The notes beneath the pieces were generated by a model. It was given only the letters and a program-made list of their open reading frames with translations, did no database searches and was not told the origin of the DNA. The translations under genes and the position numbers were made by a program. Below, piece after piece: positions 55,586-64,000 of a DNA stretch of 64,000 nt (the stretch's first letter is position 1; each line of letters begins with the position of its first letter). Source of the stretch: Nocardia brasiliensis NBRC 14402 (GTDB lineage: Bacteria; Actinomycetota; Actinomycetes; Mycobacteriales; Mycobacteriaceae); contig NZ_BAFT02000016.1 in the NCBI RefSeq assembly GCF_000308475.2, forward strand, positions 62,001 to 126,000, written 5' to 3'.

Positions 55586-58074
55586 TCAGTCGACCGCCAG
55601 CGCGGCCACGATCGGCAGCCGGGCCGCGCGCAAGGCGGGCGGGATCGAGCCGAGCAGTGCCAGTACGAGCGCGGCCGCGCCGTAGGCCAGCAGGATCGGT
55701 CGTGGCTGGTAGGTGACATCGATGGTCAGTGCGTGCGCGATGGCGACGGTGGCCAGGTACTGCACGGCCAGGCCGACGACGAGACCGAGTGCGGCGCCGA
55801 CCAATCCGATCCCGGCGGCCTCCGCGAGCACCGAGCGCATCAGGAAGCCGCGATTCGTGCCCATCGCCCGCAGGACGCCCAGCTCTCTACGCCGCTCGAG
55901 CACGGACAACATCAAGGTGTTCAGCAGTGCCACCGTGGCCACGAGCACCACGATCCACAGGATCGCGTTGCTCATCGCCGAACCCTGCCGGATGCTGGAT
56001 GCCGCGGCGACAACGGTATTCGGCCCGGTGTCCACGTGGATCTGCGGCGGGACCACCTGCCGGATCGCGGCCAGCACGGCCGCGCGGTCCGCGCCGGGCG
56101 CGATGTTCGCGGACACGATCGTCTCGCCGGGTCGCTCGTACCACCGGCGCAGCAGGTCGAGGTCCATCATGACCACGCCCGCGATCGCCGAGAAGTACGG
56201 AATCACTTGCAGCACGGTCACGGTGTGCGCGCCGGTCGGGGTCGGCAGTGTCAGCTGGGACCCGACGCCCACGCCGAGATCCCGGGCGATGTCCCGGGAG
56301 ATCGCGACCCCCTCTCCGGCGGACAGGCGGGTGGCCGCGGGCGCGTCCAGCATGTGCATCCGGGTCTCGCGCGCGTCGGCCGGAAAGCCTTGCAGCATCA
56401 CCCGTCCGGCGCCGAGGGTGGCGAAGGCCATCTGCGCCGGGCTCACCGACCGGACGCCCGGGACCGCGGCGATCTGATCCTTCAGCCCGGCGGGCAGCAA
56501 AGGGCCGGTGGGGAACTGGGCCATCGACGCGGGACTGACGTAGACGTCGTTCTTGGCCAGATCCTGGAACGTGGTCGTCGCGGAGTCCACCATGTTGGTC
56601 GTCGCGCCACCCATCGACACCGTGGCGGCGACACCGATCAGGACGGTCATCACGGTGGCCCAGACCCGCCGCGGTGCGCGCTCCAGCGTGGTGGCGCCGA
56701 GGGCGCCGGCCGCGCCGAACATGCGCGCGGTCGCCGCGGCGCACCGGACGATCGGCCCGATCGCCGCGAAGCAGAGCACCACGGCCGCAATGATCGCGGT
56801 CGAGACGGCGCCGAGCGAGTAACGGCCCAGGTCGATTTCGGCGACCGCCACCGAGCAGGCCACCAGCGCGAGCCCGAGTACCACTGCGACCCAACGCAAT
56901 GCGGCACTCGCGGTATCGGCCCGGCCGACGCCCACCGGAACCAGCGCTTCGATCGGCTCCACCTTGTACACCTGCCGCGCGGCGATGCCCGCCGCGAGCA
57001 CGCTGGCCAGGACGCACGCCGCGATCGCGAACGGCACGGCGTAACCCGGCACCAGGTACTCGGTGCGCGCCTCCACCGACGACATCACCGCGGCGGGGAG
57101 CTGACCGATCGCGATGCGCCCCATGAAGATACCGATGACCGCGCCGACCGCGCCGCCGCACAGCCCGAGCAGAGCGGCCTCGGCCAGCAGATCCCGCACC
57201 ATCGGCCCGCGCTTGCCGCCGAGGGCGCGCAGCAGCGAGAGCATCGGCCTGCGCTGCGCGATCGCCATACTCATCGCGTTGTAGATGAGGAACGCTGAAA
57301 CGATCAGCGCCGCAGCCGAAGCCATCGTGGTCGAGTAGCGCACGAGCTGGATCGCGCCGCCCGCCTGCGCGGTGCGCAGGCTCGGCTCGGCGACCACCGC
57401 GCGACCGTCGACCGCCGCGGTGAGTTCGGTGCGCAGCGTGGCCACCGAGGCGCCCGGCGCGGGGATGATCTGGATCGAGTCGAGGCGACCTTGCCGCTCA
57501 GTCAGCCGCTGCGCGAGCCCGAGCGGCGCGGCGACCAGATGACCACCGTTGAGCCGCTTCGAGGTCTGCTCATCGAGCACACCCGCGACCGTGACGGTGG
57601 CCGAACCCAGCGTGAACTGTGCGCCCTCCTCGTGCCCCATCGCCGCACCGACCAGGACGCCGTTGGGCACCGAGAGCAATTTGCCCGTCTGCGCGGCCAG
57701 CGGCCCGGCCAGCTCGCTGCCCAATGCGCTGATGTTCTGATCGGCGCCGATCAGCAGTGCGCGGTCCGCGCCCGCGCCGATCTGCGCCCGCAGCATCGGC
57801 ACCGCCTTGTCCACGCCGGGCGTGTTCGCGATCCGTTGCAGCAGTTGCTGATCGAAGCCCGCGTCGGTGACACCGGTGACCTCGAGCGCCGCCCGGCCGC
57901 CGAGGCTTTCCGTGAGCCGCTGCACCGATCCGGTGACCGAACCGGAGATGCTCAGCACCGCGACCAGCAGACCCGCCGAAACCCCCAGCACCACCAGCGA
58001 CATCATGGTCCGCCCCCGGTGGGCGAGGAGTTCGCCGATATTGAACAGCCGCAGGCGATCCCACGCGGCGCGGA

Positions 58075-58078
<4 letters not shown>
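55586..58078 (-). CDS. MacB/FtsX-type ABC transporter permease
   Basis: The 830-residue product has two copies of the FtsX module: one membrane span near the N-terminus, a large outer domain, three spans, then a further span, a second outer domain and three spans at the C-terminus. FtsX-type permeases are usually mechanotransmission or lipoprotein/peptide export proteins. It is coupled to the ATPase gene by a four-base overlap. Convergent with the first Ser/Thr kinase gene, with a 9-base gap. Confidence 0.88.
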
Positions 58079-58782
<704 letters not shown>

Positions 58783-58834
58783 CGCTGCCCCCCGCTGTGG
58801 TCTGTCGGTCACCAATTGTTCGTCTCTCGTCGTG

Positions 58835-59155
58835 CTAGCGAGCCATGGCTTCCGATGTCTGCCTGCGCCGCCGGTACTGGGCGTCCAGGACCGCGCGCAG
58901 GACCGGTTGCTCGGCGGCCAGCTCGAGGTAAGCGTCGATCGCGGACTGCCCGCGCGTCAATGCCTGATCCAGCTTCGCGTCGAGATGGTTGTTCCACCGA
59001 TAGCGCAGCGCGAGCAGGAGGCCGTCCGCATCACCGAAGAGCCTGCGCAAGCCAGGGATGCCGGCGAACAGATGCGGATCGGCCGGGTCCACCGCGGCAC
59101 GGGCCAGGACGAGGTGCACGATTTCGGTACGGGTGTGCTGATCTTCCCAGGACAT
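58835..59155 (-). CDS. Conserved hypothetical protein upstream of the ABC exporter
   Basis: A 106-residue, helix-rich soluble protein (WEDQHTRTEIVHLVLARAAVD; HLDAKLDQALTRGQSAIDAYLE) without known motifs or signal peptide. GGAAGGCGAGG lies before the ATG at 59155. It is probably the first gene of an operon with the ATPase and permease, 52 bases or less upstream of them. Confidence 0.65.
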   Translation of the reverse strand: MSWEDQHTRTEIVHLVLARAAVDPADPHLFAGIPGLRRLFGDADGLLLALRYRWNNHLDAKLDQALTRGQSAIDAYLELAAEQPVLRAVLDAQYRRRRQTSEAMAR

Positions 59156-59300
59156 GAGCCTCGCCTTCCGTGCGACGACGCATTTCACGCTACGGAGCGC
59201 ACAGGGGCCTGTCTTCGTGCCAGGGACCCGAATCGGTCTCCGACCACGGTAGGAGAAACGGACCGCTCGGGGAACGATGTATTGCCCGGTATCGGGCGGT

Positions 59301-59306
59301 TAGCCT
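59301..59306 (+). promoter_or_regulatory. Leaderless -10 box for the second two-component system
   Basis: TAGCCT, 6 bases before the ATG at 59313. Confidence 0.5.
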
Positions 59307-59312
59307 TACCGC

Positions 59313-60638
59313 ATGGGTGTGATCGGCGTCGCCGCGCCGGCCGGTGAGCCGGGGCGGGCGACCCGCGCGCGGCGCCGGGTGGCGCTGGGCTGGCGGCAGT
59401 CCAGGGCGCGGATCGCCGAATTCGTCCGGGAACCCGTCACCTCGTTTCAACGCCGGGTCGAGGAACTGCCGTTCGACTACCCGCCCTCGGTCATCGTGGC
59501 CGTGGATCTGTCGCTGTTCGTCGTCGCCGTCGCGGCGGCGATCCAGCGGCACAGCTACTTTCCGACGGTCCTGCCGATCATCGCGGTGCTGCTGACCGCC
59601 GCGTTCGGCCCGATGTACGCCTTCCTCGGGGTGATGCCGCGGCCGCTGACGCTCGGCCTGCTCGCCATGGTCGCCGAGGCACTGTTCCTGCTCCAGCCGG
59701 TCTCGCCCGACCTCGCGCCGTTCGTGCTGGTGGCCGCGGCGGGTGAGGTGGCGGCGATCGCGCCGAAATGGGTCAGCGTCCCGATCACCCTCGCGATGAT
59801 GCTCGAGCTGGTCGTGTTCGACCTGTATCGGGATATGGCACAGGGCCTGCCGACCTACGTGGTCGCCGTCGCGTTCGGCTGGATGGCCGGGCTGATGCTG
59901 CAATATCAACGCCGCTCGCTCTATCAGGAGCGCGGGTATCAGGACATTCGCGCGGCCCAGGCCGCCGACGAAGAACGCCGCCGGATCGCCCGCGAGGTGC
60001 ACGACGTGATCGCGCACTCGCTGAGCATCACCCTGCTGCACATCACTGCGGCCCGGCACGCGCTGCGCACCGACCGCGATGTCGACGAGGCGGTGGAGGC
60101 GCTCGCCGAGGCCGAGCAACTCGGTCGTCAGGCCATGGCCGACATCCGGCGCACGGTCGGGCTGCTCGACGCGCGACCGTCGAAGCTGGTGCCCGAGCCG
60201 ACCGTGCAGGACATCGAGGCGCTGGTCGGCGATTTCGCCCGAGCAGGCCTGGACGCGGGGTACCGGTGCACCGACGATCTGCGTGAGGTCTCGCCCGCGG
60301 TCGGCCTCGCGCTCTATCGGATCGGTCAGGAATCGCTGGCCAATGTCGTCAAGCACGCGCCGGGCAGTACGGCGACCGTGCGGGTGACGGTCGACGGCAC
60401 GGCGGTCGCGCTGACGGTCGACAACAGCTTGCCGGTCGGGCTGCCCGCACAGCTCGGCACCGGCATGGGTCTGTCCGGGATGCGGCAGCGGGCCGAACTG
60501 CTCGGTGGCGAGCTGATCGCGGGTCCGTGCGCGGACGGTTGGTCGGTGCGGGCCGCCATCCCGCTCGCGCCCACCCGCGGCGGCATGTTCTGCACGGTGT
60601 GGGAGCCGATCTCCCGCCGAACCCAGGAGGGTATGTGA
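59313..60638 (+). CDS. NarL-type sensor histidine kinase
   Basis: The 441-residue product has a basic cytoplasmic start (about 1-50), four to six membrane spans (about 60-200), the HisKA_3 site AREVHDVIAHSLS (His230), and a GHKL domain (LYRIGQESLANVVKHAPG; GTGMGLSGMRQRAELLGG). It is divergent from the ABC exporter operon, with which it may form a sensing-export module. It overlaps the response regulator gene by four bases (GTGA). Confidence 0.9.
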   Translation: MGVIGVAAPAGEPGRATRARRRVALGWRQSRARIAEFVREPVTSFQRRVEELPFDYPPSVIVAVDLSLFVVAVAAAIQRHSYFPTVLPIIAVLLTAAFGPMYAFLGVMPRPLTLGLLAMVAEALFLLQPVSPDLAPFVLVAAAGEVAAIAPKWVSVPITLAMMLELVVFDLYRDMAQGLPTYVVAVAFGWMAGLMLQYQRRSLYQERGYQDIRAAQAADEERRRIAREVHDVIAHSLSITLLHITAARHALRTDRDVDEAVEALAEAEQLGRQAMADIRRTVGLLDARPSKLVPEPTVQDIEALVGDFARAGLDAGYRCTDDLREVSPAVGLALYRIGQESLANVVKHAPGSTATVRVTVDGTAVALTVDNSLPVGLPAQLGTGMGLSGMRQRAELLGGELIAGPCADGWSVRAAIPLAPTRGGMFCTVWEPISRRTQEGM

Positions 60639-61330
60639 CAGCGGCATCGCCCGCGGGCGCCGAGGACGCGGTGACCGTTCTGGTGGTCGACGACCAGGAA
60701 CTGGTCCGCGGCGGCCTGCGCCGGATCCTGCGCAGGCGCGACGGGTTCGTGGTCAGCGAATGCGCCGACGGCGACGAGGTGCTCGCCGCGGTCGCCGCCG
60801 AACGGCCCGACGTAGTGCTGATGGACCTGCGCATGAAACGGGTCGGCGGCATCGACGCCACCCGCATCCTGCGAGCCCGCGACGGCGCGCCACCGGTATT
60901 GGTGCTGACCACCTTCGACGACGATCAGCTGCTCTCCGGTGCGCTGCGCGCGGGCGCGGCGGGCTTCATCCTCAAGGATTCGCCGGCCGAGGATCTGATC
61001 CGCGCGGTGCGGACCGTCGCGGGCGGCGGCGCCTGGCTCGACCCGTCGGTCACCGAGCGGGTGCTCTCGACCTACCGCCGGATCCGGCCGAGCCCGACGC
61101 GGTCCGGCGCCCGGCTCGCCGAGCTGACCGCGCGCGAGTACGAGGTGCTCGAGCTGATCGGCCGCGGCCGGGTGAACGCCGAAATCGCCCGCGAACTCGG
61201 CATCTCGGAAGTGACGGTGAAAAGCCATGTCGGGCACATATTCGGCAAGCTGGAGCTGCGCGATCGGGCCGCGGCGATCGTCTTTGCGTTTGACCACGGG
61301 GTGGTGACACCCGGAGAATCCACTCTTTGA
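60635..61330 (+). CDS. NarL/LuxR-type response regulator
   Basis: The 231-residue product has a receiver domain with Asp64 (VLMDLRMK) and the LKDSPAEDL switch, and a LuxR-type helix-turn-helix (LTAREYEVLELIGRGRVNAEIARELGISEVTVKSH). GTG at 60635 has AGGAGG upstream and overlaps the kinase stop. A longer frame upstream lies within the kinase gene. Confidence 0.92.
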   Translation: MTAASPAGAEDAVTVLVVDDQELVRGGLRRILRRRDGFVVSECADGDEVLAAVAAERPDVVLMDLRMKRVGGIDATRILRARDGAPPVLVLTTFDDDQLLSGALRAGAAGFILKDSPAEDLIRAVRTVAGGGAWLDPSVTERVLSTYRRIRPSPTRSGARLAELTAREYEVLELIGRGRVNAEIARELGISEVTVKSHVGHIFGKLELRDRAAAIVFAFDHGVVTPGESTL

Positions 61331-61391
61331 CGGGCAAGGTCACGAGATCATAAACGTGCACTCCTGGCCCGGGATGTGGAGGATTGACGGG

Positions 61392-64000
61392 GTGGAGTCA
61401 CCTGGACCGAGAACCGGCACACGGTTCGGGCCGTACGAATTGCGATCGCTGCTGGGCAAGGGGGGCATGGGCGAGGTCTACGAGGCCTACGACACGGTGA
61501 AGGATCGGGTGGTGGCGGTCAAGCTGCTGCACGAGGAACTCGCCGGTGACCCCGTGTACCAGGTGCGCTTCCGGCGCGAATCGCAGGCGGCCGCGCGGGT
61601 GGCCGAACCGCACATCATCCCGATCCACGACTGGGGCGTGATCGACGGTGTGCTGTTCATCGACATGCAGCTGATACCGGGCGTCGACCTGCGCACGCTG
61701 TTGCGCAGCGAGGGACCGTTGACCCCGGTACGCGCGGTGGGCATCATCGAGCAGATCGCGTCGGCGCTGGACGCCGCGCACGCGGGCGGCCTGGTGCATC
61801 GCGATGTGAAACCGGCGAACATCCTGGTCACCGCGGGCGATCACGCCTACCTCGCCGATTTCGGCATCGCACACACCCAGGGCGACAGCGCCGTCACGGT
61901 CGTCGGCATGGCGGTCGGTTCCTACATCTACATGGCGCCCGAACGGTTCGACGTCGCCGAGATCACCGGCCGCGCCGACATCTATTCCCTGGCCTGCGTG
62001 CTGCACGAATGCCTGACCGGCGCCAGCCCGTTCCCCGCCGCCAGCATGAACGTGCTCATCCGCTCGCACCTCGCCGATTCGCCGCCGCGCGCGAGCGCGC
62101 AGCAGGCCGGCATTCCGGCCGGATTCGACGCGGTGATCAGCCGCGGCATGGCCAAGGATCCGGCCGATCGCTGGCCGAGCGCGTCCGAGATGGCCGCGGC
62201 CGCGCGCGCCGCGCTGACCACCGCGCCGCCGACCGGGCCGATGCTCGTCGTCCGCGCGCCCGCACAGAATCGCGGCGCGGTGCCGCCGGAGTCGACCGGC
62301 GAGATCTCGGCGGTGATCCTGCCGAGCGCGCCGACGGTGGTGCGCCCGACCGAAATCCAGTTCACCACGCTGTCGGAGCAGGAGCCGGTGGCGCCGCTCG
62401 GCCCGCCCCCGCGCTGGACACCGGACCAGGCGCTCCCGCCGATGCGGGACCAGTCGCTCCCACCGATGCGCCCGTTCCCGGACGCCCACCTGTACACCGA
62501 TCAGGGCGCCGCGCAGGGCTATTCGGCCCCGCAAGGGTTCGCCGCCCAGCCGGGTCCACCGGAATATCCGGAGCGCCCCGATGCTCCTCGCTACCCGGAG
62601 CAGCCCGGTCCGCAAGGATTCTCAGCGCACCCCGGCTACCCGAACCCTTCCGGCGCGCAGGGATATTCAGCGCAGCCGAACCCATCGGGGCACCCGGAGA
62701 AATCCGGCACGCCCAATTTCCCAACGCAACCCGGCAGCTCGGAATATCCCGGCGCCTCGAGGTTCGCCGAAAATTCTGACACGCAGGATTATCCAGAACC
62801 GTCCGGCGGACCGGGCTTCACGGACGACTCTGCTGCGCGCGGGTATTCGGCGCTGTCCGGTGGGTCGGGCTTCGCCGAGGACCCTGCCGTGCAGGGCTAC
62901 CCGGGGCCGTCCGGCGCGCCGGGCTTCACGGACGACTCTGCTGCGCAAGGCTATTCGGAGCGGTCTGGCACGCCGGAAGTCGCGGATCGACCCGACTTGG
63001 CGGGGTATGCCGAGCATCGGGCGTATTCGGACCAGGCTGGTTCGCAGGCCTACTCGGACCAACCTGGTTCGCGGGGTTATGCGGAGGGGTACGGCCCGCT
63101 GGGGGACACCGGTCAGCCTGGCCCGCAGGCATATTCGGCGCGAGGCGATGGACCGGAGTTTCCAGGCCAGGCTGGGGCGCAAGGGTATTCGGGTTCGCGG
63201 TACGACGCGGATCATGGTCTGTCGGGTGCCGCGCAGGCTGGTGGGCAAGGGTATCCGGAACAGTCGGATCCGCGTGGGTATCCCGATCATCCCGGTCCGC
63301 AGGCGTATTCGGAGCATCCGGGTGCGCAGGCGTACTCCGCCGACGAGCCGTTCGTGGGCGGACAGGCGTATTCGGATGCCCCGGCCTACGAGACGCGGAA
63401 GTACCCGGACGCGCCCGGCTATCCCGCGCCGGGCCAGGTCGAGGACTACCCGGCCGACCATGCACCGACCCAGGCTTATTCGGCCCCCGCTGCCTACTCC
63501 GCCGCGGACCCGTATGCGACTCCAGACGAATACGGTGGTCCCGCAGCGTATTCCGGGCCGGGCAGTCATGCTCGCGGCGACTACCCGCCGCAGAGCAATT
63601 ATGCGAATCAGCGAGATCACGGCGATCCGGGCTACGCCGACGACTACGACGAGTACGACGACGACCAGTACGCCCCGCCCGCGAAGGGCCGCTCCATCGT
63701 GCTGCCCATCCTGATCGCGGTGGCCACCATCGTGGTGATCTCGGTCGGCGGTGTGGTGGGCTGGCAGGTGTTCGGCTCGGGCACCGTACAACCGAAGACG
63801 ACGTCCGATCAGCAGGCGGCCGCCCCCGGACCATCGACGAGTGCAGCGGCCCCGGCGCCGGCGACCTCGTCCACGCCGCCGGTCACGACCACGCCGACGA
63901 AGCCGGGTGCGGTCACGCTGCCCGCCGGTGCGAAGCCCTGCAACCAGGGCACACCGGTGCAGGGCGCGTTCACCCAGTCGGCCACCGGCTCCGCCGTGAC
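61392..64000 (+). CDS. Transmembrane Ser/Thr protein kinase with a long Tyr-rich linker (runs off right edge)
   Basis: 869 residues are visible. The kinase domain is at about 12-280: GKGGMGEVY, Lys44 (AVKLLH), HRDVKPAN (Asp138) and DFG (Asp156). Next comes a roughly 390-residue low-complexity linker (about 367-760) made of degenerate decapeptides around Q(G/A)Y(S/P), ending in the acidic DDYDEYDDDQY. A membrane span (about 768-790) and a Thr/Pro/Ala-rich outer stalk follow; the sensor domain begins near the edge (KPCNQGTPVQG). GGAGGA lies eight bases before the GTG at 61392. Confidence 0.92.
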   Translation, partial: MESPGPRTGTRFGPYELRSLLGKGGMGEVYEAYDTVKDRVVAVKLLHEELAGDPVYQVRFRRESQAAARVAEPHIIPIHDWGVIDGVLFIDMQLIPGVDLRTLLRSEGPLTPVRAVGIIEQIASALDAAHAGGLVHRDVKPANILVTAGDHAYLADFGIAHTQGDSAVTVVGMAVGSYIYMAPERFDVAEITGRADIYSLACVLHECLTGASPFPAASMNVLIRSHLADSPPRASAQQAGIPAGFDAVISRGMAKDPADRWPSASEMAAAARAALTTAPPTGPMLVVRAPAQNRGAVPPESTGEISAVILPSAPTVVRPTEIQFTTLSEQEPVAPLGPPPRWTPDQALPPMRDQSLPPMRPFPDAHLYTDQGAAQGYSAPQGFAAQPGPPEYPERPDAPRYPEQPGPQGFSAHPGYPNPSGAQGYSAQPNPSGHPEKSGTPNFPTQPGSSEYPGASRFAENSDTQDYPEPSGGPGFTDDSAARGYSALSGGSGFAEDPAVQGYPGPSGAPGFTDDSAAQGYSERSGTPEVADRPDLAGYAEHRAYSDQAGSQAYSDQPGSRGYAEGYGPLGDTGQPGPQAYSARGDGPEFPGQAGAQGYSGSRYDADHGLSGAAQAGGQGYPEQSDPRGYPDHPGPQAYSEHPGAQAYSADEPFVGGQAYSDAPAYETRKYPDAPGYPAPGQVEDYPADHAPTQAYSAPAAYSAADPYATPDEYGGPAAYSGPGSHARGDYPPQSNYANQRDHGDPGYADDYDEYDDDQYAPPAKGRSIVLPILIAVATIVVISVGGVVGWQVFGSGTVQPKTTSDQQAAAPGPSTSAAAPAPATSSTPPVTTTPTKPGAVTLPAGAKPCNQGTPVQGAFTQSATGSAV

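Overview
The window comes from a high-GC actinobacterium of the mycolic-acid-bearing order (Mycobacteriales/Corynebacteriales), most likely a Nocardia. From about 1.8 kb to 45 kb the gene order follows the Mycobacterium tuberculosis segment Rv3044 to Rv3011c (fecB, ctaD, serB2, an ABC ATPase, Nudix, echA17, two methyltransferases, a PQQ lipoprotein, a hexapeptide transferase, GT4, GH57, a methyltransferase, etfB/etfA, an acyltransferase, plsC, iscS, mnmA, a MetE-like gene, ligA, an ACT protein, gatC, gatA). The order is inferred from remembered family and gene order, not from a search.

Layout. 1-2.9 kb: start of an NRPS (condensation domain, running off the left edge), a stand-alone fragment of an adenylation domain, and the iron-siderophore binding lipoprotein FecB. 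3.2-12.9 kb: ctaD, serB2, a chagasin-like lipoprotein, a PTH2-type hydrolase, an ABC ATPase, a Nudix protein, an EchA17-type crotonase and two methyltransferases. 12.9-20.2 kb: a block matching the mycobacterial methylglucose-lipopolysaccharide (MGLP) region, with a DUF1697 gene and a VapBC-like pair inserted. 20.3-22.2 kb: etfB-etfA behind a palindromic operator. 22.3-24.0 kb: a two-gene island of visibly lower GC (a DUF4365 nuclease-like protein plus an unknown 384-residue partner). 24-28.5 kb: LysR, type II NADH dehydrogenase, N-acyltransferase and PlsC. 28.6-31.6 kb: a PucR regulator and a secreted lipase, divergent around a palindrome. 31.8-45.1 kb: iscS-mnmA, MetE-like, ligA, an inserted SDR/QueA-like pair, a lone AAA ATPase, an ACT protein and gatCA.

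45.1-64 kb is more lineage-specific. It holds an SDR with a clear promoter and two TetR-type operators, an SRPBCC gene under a KstR-type operator, a roughly 0.9 kb non-coding stretch with two minisatellites and a duplicated gene end, and an overlapping phospholipase A2/membrane hydrolase pair. A surface-sensing cluster follows: two NarL-type two-component systems, two Ser/Thr protein kinases with long extracytoplasmic parts, a penicillin-recognising lipoprotein and a MacB-like ABC exporter.

Many genes have a TANNNT -10 box ending 6-9 bases before the start codon and no Shine-Dalgarno. This is the signature of leaderless transcription in this group and was used to choose several starts. I saw no tRNA, rRNA, IS element, CRISPR array or prophage. 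The most plausible undescribed system is the DUF4365 island at 22.3-24.0 kb.
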